From contig NZ_QLAE01000031.1 of assembly GCF_005876855.1 (NCBI RefSeq), forward strand, positions 1 through 58,414: DNA of 58,414 nucleotides. Reading direction: 5' to 3'. The translations under genes and the position numbers were made by a program. Source of the stretch: Stutzerimonas nosocomialis (GTDB lineage Bacteria > Pseudomonadota > Gammaproteobacteria > Pseudomonadales > Pseudomonadaceae). How positions within the stretch are numbered: position 1 is the stretch's first letter; each line of letters opens with the position of its first letter. Under the pieces are notes generated by a model. It did no database searches. It had not been told where the DNA came from and worked only from the letters and a program-made list of their open reading frames with translations. Shown here in pieces: positions 31,306-38,138 of the stretch.

Positions 31306-31593
31306 ATGTTCGAGATCCAGGGACTGAATAAGCTACAAAGAGAGTTGGACCAAGCCCAGCGTGCGTTAGACGAATTGGATGGTGAGTTAGGAACCGTCCA
31401 GTTCGATCCGCACGACCCTGCAAGCATCGAGACCGCAATTCAGTCTGTTTGCCAAATGATCGATAGTCGGGTTGGTCAATACTCATCCAATCCGATCGTA
31501 GGCTCGCTAACTGACCACATAAAAGAATCATATCGAGAGAACATTGTTCAGAAAGCGGCCGAGGCTAGGCTTCAAGTCGAAGAGGATGAATGA
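31306..31593 (+). CDS. Small helical protein paired with a TIR-like effector
   Basis: A 95-residue protein with a strong AGGAGG-type ribosome binding site at 31293. The N-terminal half is a predicted amphipathic helix or coiled coil (LNKLQRELDQAQRALDELDG), followed by VQFDPHDPASIETAIQ and IDSRVGQYSSNPIVG, which look conserved. There are no TM or catalytic motifs. Its stop overlaps the start of the TIR-like gene (ATGATG), so the two are translationally coupled and probably form a complex or a regulator-effector pair. The region is more A+T-rich than nrdB. I do not recognise a named family, though I believe similar small genes accompany TIR-like genes elsewhere. Confidence 0.75.
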   Translation: MFEIQGLNKLQRELDQAQRALDELDGELGTVQFDPHDPASIETAIQSVCQMIDSRVGQYSSNPIVGSLTDHIKESYRENIVQKAAEARLQVEEDE

Positions 31594-32489
31594 TGGCTCA
31601 GGACCTCTTTGCTGAAATCAACAACGCAGTTCTTGATCTGCAGGCTTCGCAACTTCAAACATATGAACGCCCACTGAAAAAGCTCGCTCAATTGTTGAGG
31701 CACCCTGAGCTCGCGCCCTACACCAGTGAGCTGACAGAGGGGCTAGATCTGGACCTCTTTCTCAAGGAAAGCGAAAAATCCGGCGGAAGCTTTGTGGGAA
31801 GCGCCCAACTGGCCTTTCCAGATGACCCTAAGGAAGAGCTCGGATTGACTTTACTTCTCATCCAGAAGCTGGGTGATAACCCGCGCTATGCAATCAATTT
31901 CAGCCATCACTTTTTCTATTCTGGGAAAAAGGTTATCGCCGGCATCCACTCTTTAACTGGGCAACTCATCATTCCTTTTGTTCGTGACTTCAGAAATTAC
32001 GTCCAAGCCAAAGGAAACACCCAACCCGTGTTAAAGCCTCCTCTTTCAAGCAAAGTCTTCATTGTGCATGGGCACGATGATGGGGCGCGCGAAACAGTGG
32101 CGCGCTTCTTGGAGCGTATCGGGCTAGAAGCCATCATCCTGCACGAGCAGGCTAATCAAGGCCGTACCGTTATCGAAAAAGTGATTGCGCACGGTGATGT
32201 CGGCTTTGCCGTGGTCCTGCTCACCCCCGACGACGAAGGCTGTGCGAAGGGTGGAAATCCTGAACCGCGGGCCAGACAAAACGTTCTGCTGGAGCTGGGC
32301 TACTTTATTGGCCGCCTGGGTCGCGATAAGGTCTGCGCCCTCAAGCGGGGCACGCTAGAGATCCCTAGTGACTTTGCAGGCGTCGTTTGGGAACAGATGG
32401 ACAGTGGCAGCGGTTGGAAGCAAGCCCTTGCTCGCGAACTGGCGGCAGCAGGCCACGATATCGACTGGAACAAGGTGATGCGCAGTTGA
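31590..32489 (+). CDS. TIR-like nucleotide-binding protein (PF10137/CAP12-type), candidate defence effector
   Basis: A 299-residue protein. The first ~150 residues are an unassigned domain (LFAEINNAVLDLQASQLQTYERP, then NFSHHFFYSGKK). From about residue 155 a predicted TIR-like fold begins: VFIVHGHDDGARETVARFLE, LHEQANQGRTVIEK, VGFAVVLLTPDDEG, then RARQNVLLELGYFIGRLG, which carries the conserved Glu expected for NADase activity, and FAGVVWEQMD. This is the CAP12/PCTIR class found in CBASS and other antiphage systems, where it degrades NAD+ after infection. No cyclase gene is nearby, so activation may come through its own N-domain or the small partner. A decayed RAYT region follows directly. 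Confidence 0.82.
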   Translation: MMAQDLFAEINNAVLDLQASQLQTYERPLKKLAQLLRHPELAPYTSELTEGLDLDLFLKESEKSGGSFVGSAQLAFPDDPKEELGLTLLLIQKLGDNPRYAINFSHHFFYSGKKVIAGIHSLTGQLIIPFVRDFRNYVQAKGNTQPVLKPPLSSKVFIVHGHDDGARETVARFLERIGLEAIILHEQANQGRTVIEKVIAHGDVGFAVVLLTPDDEGCAKGGNPEPRARQNVLLELGYFIGRLGRDKVCALKRGTLEIPSDFAGVVWEQMDSGSGWKQALARELAAAGHDIDWNKVMRS

Positions 32490-32506
32490 TGATGCCTTTG
32501 TCGAGA

Positions 32507-32803
32507 GCGAGGTAGCCTGGAAATGGCGCGTGGAAAAGACTTCGCCGTTTTCCACCCTACGCCGATGCCTTGGCGGAATGGTTGGGTGCGCTCACGTAGC
32601 AAGTAGCTGGAAGCGAGTAGCACTGGAAAGCGCGTGGAAATGGCTTCGAGGTTTTTCCACCCTACGCAATGCCGATGCGCCGATGGAATGGCGAATGAGA
32701 TAACGTAGGGTGGATAACGCTTTGCTTATCCACCGATACGGATCTCCCGCCAACACAACGTTCAAGGATGAGCCGCATGTCTCGATACCGCCGCGCCCAA
32801 GTG
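32507..32803. repeat. REP modules and RAYT 5' stub, copy 1
   Basis: Three parts lie in order. A module (GCGAGGTAGCCTGGAA through TTCGCCGTTTTCCACCCTACG) spans 32507-32562 and a degenerate second copy about 32629-32666. Then comes the element CGTAGGGTGGATAACGCTTT...TATCCACC at 32704-32733. Finally a RAYT start region (GATGAGCCGCATGTCTCGAT) keeps only about ten codons (MSRYRRAQV) before a stop at 32804. The same succession recurs at 33236 and 33683. Confidence 0.8.
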
Positions 32804-33089
32804 TAATTAACTGATAATCTGCTCCGCACCATTGACGACGTGCTGCTCGTGCCGGAACGCCAAATATATGGGAACGGACCAGCAAGCTTTCAGCACTGCA
32901 GACGTAAACCTATTAGCCGTTGGGCTCTATAAGCCGGATAAACCAAAACTAGCGAGTTAGCGTACCGACGAGCATAAAAGGAGACAGATTTTTTTTGAAA
33001 AGCGTCAGAACTATCTTGACGCTCTGCTCGATCTAAAGCCTTACAGGTAGATTCAACCTTTTCTGGAATCTTCAAAAAGGACTAAAGCA
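32804..33089. other. A+T-rich region without a recognised gene
   Basis: 286 bp of noticeably lower GC than the surroundings, between RAYT stub 1 and the truncated membrane gene. It should hold the promoter of the latter. Short frames exist on both strands but none has a ribosome binding site or recognisable content. The T8 stretch near 32990 follows AGGAGACAGA but no start codon follows usefully. Confidence 0.4.
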
Positions 33090-33235
33090 TTGACCTCGTT
33101 CGACAATGTATTCACCGGCGTCTTTAGCGGTATTGTCACGACAATAATTCTGTATTTTGGTGCCCTATTTATTCAAAAGGTGGTTAATCCCTGGATAACA
33201 AAACTTCGCTATTCCGGGGTAGACCTGTCTGGAAA
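33090..33235 (+). pseudogene. Truncated one-TM membrane protein gene, interrupted by a REP/RAYT module
   Basis: From a TTG at 33090, preceded by AAAAGGA at 33075, the frame reads one TM helix (VFSGIVTTIILYFGALFI) and then NPWITKLRYSGVDLSGK. The YxGVDLSG segment is a pattern I associate with small membrane proteins of accessory islands, normally followed by a Trp and a soluble domain. At 33236 the sequence switches exactly to the repeat module GCGAGGTAGCC, and the frame runs on through the repeat to a stop at 33329. The soluble domain is therefore missing. The family assignment is tentative; the truncation is seen directly. Confidence 0.6.
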
Positions 33236-33406
33236 GCGAGGTAGCCTGGAAGAGACGCGTGGAAAAGGCTGCGCCGTTTTCCACCCTACGCTCCGGCAAC
33301 GTCGATGCGTCGGCGGTATGGGCGGGTGAGCTGGCGTAGGGTGGATAACGCTTTGCTTATCCACCGATACTTACCTCCCGCCAACACCACGCTCAAGGAT
33401 GAGCCG
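33236..33406. repeat. REP modules preceding RAYT copy 2
   Basis: Module GCGAGGTAGCCTGGAA...CCACCCTACG at 33236-33290, then CGTAGGGTGGATAACGCTTT...TATCCACC at 33335-33364, then the spacer CTCCCGCCAACACCACGCTC leading to the RAYT start. It has the same order as copies 1 and 3. Confidence 0.8.
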
Positions 33407-33682
33407 CATGTCTCGATACCGCCGCGCCCAAGTGCCGGGCGCCAGCTATTTCTTCACGGTCAATCTACTCAACCGTCGAAGCGACCTTCTTGTTCGCCAT
33501 GTCGACCTGCTGCGTGAAACCGTTCGCGCCACGAAGAGCCTCCACCCGTTTCACATCGATGCCTGGGTCGTCCTGCCTGATCACATGCATTGCGTCTGGA
33601 CGCTACCGGACGGCGACGCCGATTTCGCATTACGCTGGAAGGTCATTAAGTTCGCGTTTGCCAAGCGACTGCCAAAAACCGA
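33407..33682 (+). pseudogene. REP-associated tyrosine transposase (RAYT), 3'-truncated copy
   Basis: Starts MSRYRRAQVPGASYFF and contains the HUH nickase motif H-x-H in DHMHCVWTLP plus FALRWKVIKFAFAKRLPKTE, the N-terminal half of a RAYT (Y1 transposase family). At 33683 the coding sequence is replaced by the REP module, so the region with the catalytic tyrosine is absent. Compared with copy 3, about 600 bp corresponding to the C-terminal half is deleted, and the junction lies at a shared ACCGAG/CCGAGG. The product cannot be active alone. Confidence 0.8.
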
Positions 33683-33844
33683 GCGAGGTAGCCTGGAAGT
33701 GACGCGTGGAAAAGGCTTCGCCGTTTTCCACCCTACGCCGATGTGCCGGCGGAATGGGTGGGTACGTTGACGTAGGGTGGATAACGCTTCGCTTATCCAC
33801 CGATACGAACCCTGTCGCCAACACAACGCTCAAGGATGAGCCGC
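33683..33844. repeat. REP modules between RAYT copies 2 and 3
   Basis: Module GCGAGGTAGCCTGGAAG...CCACCCTACG at 33683-33737 and CGTAGGGTGGATAACGCTTC...TATCCACC at 33771-33800, followed by the RAYT leader CAACACAACGCTCAAGGATG. It is a near copy of 33236-33406. Confidence 0.8.
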
Positions 33845-34352
33845 ATGTCTCGATACCGCCGCGCCCAAGTGCCGGGCGCTACCTATTTCTTCACCGTCAA
33901 TCTGCGTGACCGCCGAAGCGACCTCCTTGTTCGCCATGTCGACCTGCTGCGCGAGACGGTTCGCGCCACCAAAGACCGCCACCCCTTTCGCATCGATGCC
34001 TGGGTCGTCCTGCCTGACCATATGCACTGCGTCTGGACGCTACCCGACGGCGACGCCGATTTCGCGCTGCGCTGGAAGGTCATCAAGTTCGCCTTTGCCA
34101 GGCGGCTGCCGAAAACCGAGGCCCTGACCGCAACGCAACGAGCCCGCGGCGAGCGAGGGCTCTGGCAACGGCGTTATTGGGAGCATCTGATCCGTGACGA
34201 GCGCGATTTACCGGCACCATGTGGATTACGTGCACTTCAACCCGCTGAAGCACGGGTTGGTTACTCGCGTATCGGACTGGCCCTACTCCAGCTTCCATCG
34301 CGCCGTCACGGCTGGCCTTTATCCCAGCGACTGGTGCGGTGCGCCGAGGTAG
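33845..34352 (+). pseudogene. REP-associated tyrosine transposase (RAYT), frameshifted
   Basis: The longest of three copies. The HUH motif DHMHCVW and the catalytic-Tyr region [15 protein letters not shown] are intact. At 34207-34209 a run of three T's (GATTTACC) shifts the frame; with GATTACC the protein would continue as [16 protein letters not shown], then [16 protein letters not shown] and SDWCGAP, ending at TAG 34350-34352. Without correction the frame runs to 34528 with unrelated residues. It is therefore a single-base-insertion pseudogene, or a site of frameshifting. RAYTs mobilise REP elements; here family B elements border each copy. Confidence 0.85.
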
Positions 34353-34396
34353 CCGGCAAAAACGCGTGGAAAAGGCTTCGCCGTTTTCCACCCTAC
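34342..34396. repeat. Terminal REP module after RAYT copy 3
   Basis: GCCGAGGTAGCC...CGCGTGGAAAAGGCTTCGCCG followed by TTTTCCACCCTAC. It overlaps the restored stop codon of the RAYT, showing that the module is the natural 3' end of the element. Confidence 0.75.
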
Positions 34397-34514
34397 CCGC
34401 TTCGTCTGCGGGAGCGAACCACCTCATTCCTTGAGAAACCTGGAGCGTCGCCGATAACGGTTGGAGCGCGAAGAGCAGCGCCCGCAGATGAAGCCCCAAT
34501 GTCGGAGACGCTTG

Positions 34515-34727
34515 ATGAGCACCGTTAAAAGATCTGCCTTGAAATCCCGCTTGCCGTTCTGTGCGGCAATACTCCTCGGCCTGGCTCTGATCTCAACGCC
34601 TCAGCTGTCATCGGCCAAAGGCTGTGGCCCGAGCGGCGCTACGTTGCAGCAAGGCCCCAAGGGCGGTTGCTTTTACATCAATCGCAACGGCAACAAGACC
34701 TACGTGGACAGGGCCTGCTGCCGTTAA
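34515..34727 (+). CDS. Small secreted protein with a PBCV-basic-adaptor-like motif (70 aa)
   Basis: A 70-residue precursor: Lys/Arg-containing N-terminus, hydrophobic core (FCAAILLGLALISTPQL) and a likely signal peptidase site after SSA-K. The ~35-residue mature part is KGCGPSG...QGPKGGCFYINRNGNKTYV...CC. The GP(K/R)GGxxYIxxxGxKxYV pattern resembles the PBCV basic adaptor motif (PF08789), here with four or more cysteines suggesting disulfide bonds in the periplasm. It lies between the RAYT debris and a nuclease-like gene on the same strand, 69 bp before the latter. Function unknown. Confidence 0.65.
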   Translation: MSTVKRSALKSRLPFCAAILLGLALISTPQLSSAKGCGPSGATLQQGPKGGCFYINRNGNKTYVDRACCR

Positions 34728-34796
34728 CTCCCAAGAACACGTAACGTCCGTAGTCCGCCTCACCGCCGCCAGCGGCACTCGAGAAAAGGAATTTCC

Positions 34797-35432
34797 ATGC
34801 CCGGCATCAGCCATGTCGCCCGTACGTTTCAGATGTTTCTTGCCGACCTGCAGACGCGCCGAGCGCAGGCATTGCCCGAGCTCTCCCAGCTGCGTAACGG
34901 CTTCGAAGGTTGGCTGAAGATCGAACTGTATCTCTGGCTTATCGAACGCCACGGACTGCGGGCCGGGGTTGACGTCGGGGTCGAGTACAAGGTCTGGCTC
35001 GATCAGCGGCGCGGCCAGATGGACCGGGAGACGAAGCAGTGCGACCTGTGGGCACGCGATGCCGACGCGCATGACTACTACCACTACATCGAACTGAAAG
35101 TCCCGTTCGCCAACTACAACCAGGGCAAGCTGTTCCTCAGCGCTTCGGATGACTTCTGGTACATGTCACGGCTCTTGGCGGGCGACCAGTCGGCCTCGAC
35201 GGGAAGCGCCATCCTGCTGGGGGCAGGCTTCGACGAACAGCCCTGGCGGCAGGCCATCAACGAGGCGGTCGAATACGCCGGCAACGACCCGGCCCACGTC
35301 CAGCTCGCGATTGGCACACTCATGCTGGACACGGCGCCGCCGCTGCAATGGGCAGTGATGACCAGGGTTTACCCGACCCGCAGTGCCTCCATATTGCCGA
35401 CCTTCGAGGCAGCACCGCTTTCGGTTGGCTGA
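34797..35432 (+). CDS. Hypothetical protein with PD-(D/E)xK-like nuclease signature
   Basis: A 211-residue soluble protein. An N-terminal helical part contains LRNGFEGWLKIELYLWLIER. It is followed by VGVEYKVWLDQ and then QCDLWARDADAHDYYHYIELKVPFANYN split across a possible D-(x)n-E-x-K active site (Asp in CDLW, Glu and Lys in IELK). This strand-D/ELK pattern with an upstream Glu helix is typical of restriction-endonuclease-like folds. No named family is recognised. AGAAAAGGAATTTCC precedes ATG 34797. The island context (TIR-like effector, RAYT, Bro-N) fits a defence or mobile-element nuclease, but this is inference. Confidence 0.65.
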   Translation: MPGISHVARTFQMFLADLQTRRAQALPELSQLRNGFEGWLKIELYLWLIERHGLRAGVDVGVEYKVWLDQRRGQMDRETKQCDLWARDADAHDYYHYIELKVPFANYNQGKLFLSASDDFWYMSRLLAGDQSASTGSAILLGAGFDEQPWRQAINEAVEYAGNDPAHVQLAIGTLMLDTAPPLQWAVMTRVYPTRSASILPTFEAAPLSVG

Positions 35433-35547
35433 AGCGACGAGGGTAGCGAGGCCTGCAAAGGCTTCGCCGCTGTCGCCTGCGAACGGTTACCCCTTGCCGC
35501 ACCGCCTTGACCCCTTCCCCGTTACCTCCTACCCTCCGCGTTCGGCG

Positions 35548-35756
35548 CCTAAGAAACGCCTCACGTAGCGGCTAGCCCGCTTCCGACATCTGCGGCTTTT
35601 TTGCGCCTGCGGCCCGCCCGTGCGCGCAAGAAAAACACCTCTGCGACGTCGGGAGTGGGCTAATACAAGACCCGAAAGGGGAATATGTCCGGCCCTCTAC
35701 GTGGGGTTTCTTAGCTCCCGGCACCCAGCCCTAAGAAAGCTGATTTCACGTAGAGG
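35548..35756 (+). ncRNA. C4-antisense-RNA-like leader of the Bro-N gene
   Basis: The antisense segment CCTCTACGTG (35694-35703) plus TTTCTTAG (35707-35714) is complementary to CTAAGAAA (35731-35738) plus CACGTAGAGG (35747-35756), which covers the region just before the Bro-N ribosome binding site. A second target-like copy, CTAAGAAA (35549-35556) plus CACGTAGCGG (35562-35571), lies upstream. Between them is a GC-rich structured stretch (35580-35690). This is the logic of the phage P1/P7 C4 RNA (Rfam C4), which represses downstream antirepressor genes. The family match is from memory; the complementarity is seen directly. Confidence 0.65.
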
Positions 35757-35764
35757 TAAAGGAC

Positions 35765-36184
35765 ATGCCAACTCCCCATCACCCTCGCTTCGAGGGAATG
35801 CGTCTTTCCGTTCACCATGAACATGACGGCCGGCTCTGGTTCGACGGCAACGAAGTCGCCCGTCTGCTGGACTACTCCGACGGCGCGCTTGCGATCCACC
35901 AGTACTGCCGGGTGGAAGGCCTGAGCTTCGGCGAAGGCGACCACCCCGAACCTCGGCTGGATCTGGAAAACGTCTATCGTCTTGCCTTCGCCAGCCGCTC
36001 TGCCTACGCGCCGCGCTTTAGCGCGTGGCTCACCCACCGCCTCCTGCCCCAGCTCTGCAACCCGAAATCGAGCTGCGTGCACCTCTTCGGCCGCCAACTG
36101 CAAATCCTGGACTGGCAGGACGACTGGTGGATACGAATGCGGGATGTCGTCGAGGCCTTCGACATAGGCCGGACGGTGAGATGA
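35765..36184 (+). CDS. Bro-N domain (antirepressor-like) protein
   Basis: A 139-residue protein with a Bro-N-type DNA-binding domain: LWFDGNEVARLLDYSD, then HQYCRVEGLSF, LDLENVYRLAFASRS and FSAWLTHRLLPQL. Phage BRO/Ant proteins use this domain to relieve repression. The short C-terminal part (LFGRQLQILDWQDDWWIRMRDVVEA) ends without an additional domain. Its ribosome binding region is complementary to an upstream antisense segment, so translation is probably regulated by RNA. A putative effector gene follows after about 200 bp. A paralogue, frameshifted, lies at 48107. Confidence 0.8.
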   Translation: MPTPHHPRFEGMRLSVHHEHDGRLWFDGNEVARLLDYSDGALAIHQYCRVEGLSFGEGDHPEPRLDLENVYRLAFASRSAYAPRFSAWLTHRLLPQLCNPKSSCVHLFGRQLQILDWQDDWWIRMRDVVEAFDIGRTVR

Positions 36185-36380
36185 CGCCTTTGCGCCGTCC
36201 TTGCGGGCGGCGCAACAGGGCAAACCGGAACCTAGCGCGTTTGATAGAGATGGGCTTTTGGCTTGGGAAACCCGCCCTGAACACATCGCCCGCCCTTCAC
36301 CGAGCCGTGAACAGGCGCTGATCGAACGCCGCCTTGAACGGATAGACTGCGACCCGATTCAGCACTACAGGGAGATTTTC

Positions 36381-37643
36381 ATGGGAATGGACAACCTTAA
36401 GGACCCGGCCTACCCGTTCGATCAAGGCTGGGACATGGACACCGGCTGGAAGGCGGACAATGCCGGCAACCGCGACTCCAGTTGGATGCCTGACCGGGGA
36501 TGGGGCCGTCAGGCGCAGCTGCCGAAGACCGAGCGAGGCAACGGCGGCGCCTCCTTCGCTGCGTGGGAGCAGAAGGCCGAAGCCACGCAGGAGCTTTCCG
36601 ACTGGCCGCCGCCTGGCATCCTCAAGCTCCCCGAGGCTCTGCCGCCCGGTTTCTACGTCGTGCCTCGCAGCATGCCTGGTGAGCAGGTGCTCGCCAAGTT
36701 GTTTGCCGATACGCCCCATAATCATTTGGTCAGCCGCATCAAGGCGCTAAACCCCACCTTTGCGAAGGGCTTCAAAGCCGGGGAAATGTTCGTTCTGGGC
36801 AACCTGATCAACCCTACCGCCTGTTCGCGCGAAGAAGCCGACCTGATGGTGGCCGCCGCCGAGGTGCGTACGGCTTTGGAACCGCTGAGCGAGGGCGAGG
36901 CCGATTTCATGATGAAGCATCAGGCCGAAATCGCCCTGATGGTGGGCGGCGCCGGCGAATCGCTCGGGATCGGCACCGCTATGCTTGGCAAAGGTTTGAA
37001 GCAGATCGAAAGCACGCTGCGTGACATCGAATTCCTGCATCAACGTGAGTTCGCCACCCATGGACATCTGCAAAGTCAGCAGTTCTTCGCTTCGCGCCAG
37101 CAGCTGTACCGCCAGCTCGATAATCAGCTGAAAGCGACCTTCCTGGGTAAGCAACTTGGCCTGGGCAGCTACCCTGCGCTGCGCCAAGACCTCGGCATAT
37201 CCACCCGAAGCCTGGTGCATCACTGGAGCAGAGGCGGCACACCCGGCCAGATTCCTGGCTACGCCACCCACATGGACGAAATCGCCAAAGCAGCCAAGTA
37301 CCTCAAGTATGGTGGCCATATCGGTATTGCTCTGGGCGGTACGGCCTCTACGTTGAAGGTCAAAGAGGTTTGTCAGGCAGGCGAAACTCAGGCGTGTCAG
37401 AAGATTCGATTTACCGAGACGGGGAGCTTTGCCGGGGCGCTGGGTGGTGGGGCGCTAGCTGTGGCGATTGCTAGTCCTGCTGCGGGTTCGATTTGTGTCG
37501 CTCTTGGAGTAGCAACAGCCGGACTAGGCGGTGTTGCCTGCGGTCTGATAGTGGTTGGCGGGGCTTCGGTTGCTGGCGGTGCCGGTGGTGCAGCAGGTGG
37601 TGAGTGGATGGGAGAATTCTTGTACGGGCAGACTAAGCCATGA
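36381..37643 (+). CDS. Putative glycine-zipper toxin/secreted effector
   Basis: A 420-residue protein. ATG 36381 (MGMDNLKDPAYPFDQGW) follows GGGAG at the right distance; the frame is open to 36201 without a start of that quality. Residues ~90-150 resemble a LysM-like region (GFYVVPRSMPGEQVLAKLF, then IKALNPTFAKGFKAGEMFVLG). A central helical part has LHQREFATHGHLQSQQFF and SRSLVHHWSRGG. The C-terminal ~80 residues are a glycine-zipper hydrophobic tail (GALGGGALAVAIASPAAGS, GGASVAGGAGGAAGGEW) typical of membrane-inserting toxins. Its last 4 bp overlap the next gene, a small membrane protein, as in effector-immunity pairs. I believe the family is widespread in Pseudomonas but cannot name it. 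Confidence 0.7.
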   Translation: MGMDNLKDPAYPFDQGWDMDTGWKADNAGNRDSSWMPDRGWGRQAQLPKTERGNGGASFAAWEQKAEATQELSDWPPPGILKLPEALPPGFYVVPRSMPGEQVLAKLFADTPHNHLVSRIKALNPTFAKGFKAGEMFVLGNLINPTACSREEADLMVAAAEVRTALEPLSEGEADFMMKHQAEIALMVGGAGESLGIGTAMLGKGLKQIESTLRDIEFLHQREFATHGHLQSQQFFASRQQLYRQLDNQLKATFLGKQLGLGSYPALRQDLGISTRSLVHHWSRGGTPGQIPGYATHMDEIAKAAKYLKYGGHIGIALGGTASTLKVKEVCQAGETQACQKIRFTETGSFAGALGGGALAVAIASPAAGSICVALGVATAGLGGVACGLIVVGGASVAGGAGGAAGGEWMGEFLYGQTKP

Positions 37644-38029
37644 CTGAGTTCTGGAACTCTTGGTGGGCATTCGCTTTTATGCTGGCCCCTTTCGCAATTG
37701 GCTTCTCCGGCATGCTCATGATTCTTGGCATGACATACCGACATCTCGACACGATTCTCCACACGTTCCCGAACAGCAAATATGTGCTACGACAGAAAAT
37801 GCTTTGGGGTAATAGCGACCTTTGCTCCCGCTTTATTCTAACCAGCAGTTTGGCAGCTGTAGCATTGTTTCCGAAAGGCCACATAAACCGAGGAGACCTT
37901 TTGGAGAGCGAGGTTCGCAGCTTGCCCCGCTTCATCAAACGCCGCATGGTCATGGCCTGGTGGCTATGCTTGGCCGGTATGACTTGGCTCCTTGTGGCAG
38001 TCGGCCTGCTAAAGCTAACGGCGGACTGA
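37640..38029 (+). CDS. Small membrane protein, candidate immunity to the upstream effector
   Basis: A 129-residue protein with an N-terminal TM pair (AFMLAPFAIGFSGMLMILGM), a possible second segment around FILTSSLAAVALF and a C-terminal TM helix (MAWWLCLAGMTWLLVAVGLL). The start codon overlaps the effector stop (ATGA at 37640-37643), giving translational coupling. GC is lower than in the effector gene. A small multi-TM protein directly after a glycine-zipper toxin is the usual layout of an immunity protein against a pore-forming toxin. No named family recognised. Confidence 0.7.
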   Translation: MTEFWNSWWAFAFMLAPFAIGFSGMLMILGMTYRHLDTILHTFPNSKYVLRQKMLWGNSDLCSRFILTSSLAAVALFPKGHINRGDLLESEVRSLPRFIKRRMVMAWWLCLAGMTWLLVAVGLLKLTAD

Positions 38030-38138
38030 CTGCGACACACCGCCATCACCACACTCAGCGGTCGCTTCGCAAGGACTTACAAGAGCTGATTTTTTTGCTC
38101 ACTTATCAATTTAACAATGCAAATACAAGGAAGTCACC

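Noticed and set aside
32890-33075. 61-codon minus-strand ORF in the A+T-rich gap
   Set aside because: No supporting start region and no recognisable content.
36522-36545. CTGCCGAAGACCGAGCGAGG in the effector gene resembling the RAYT/REP junction
   Set aside because: The similarity covers about 20 bases with mismatches and is in frame within a protein that reads normally on both sides; chance cannot be excluded and no REP module follows.
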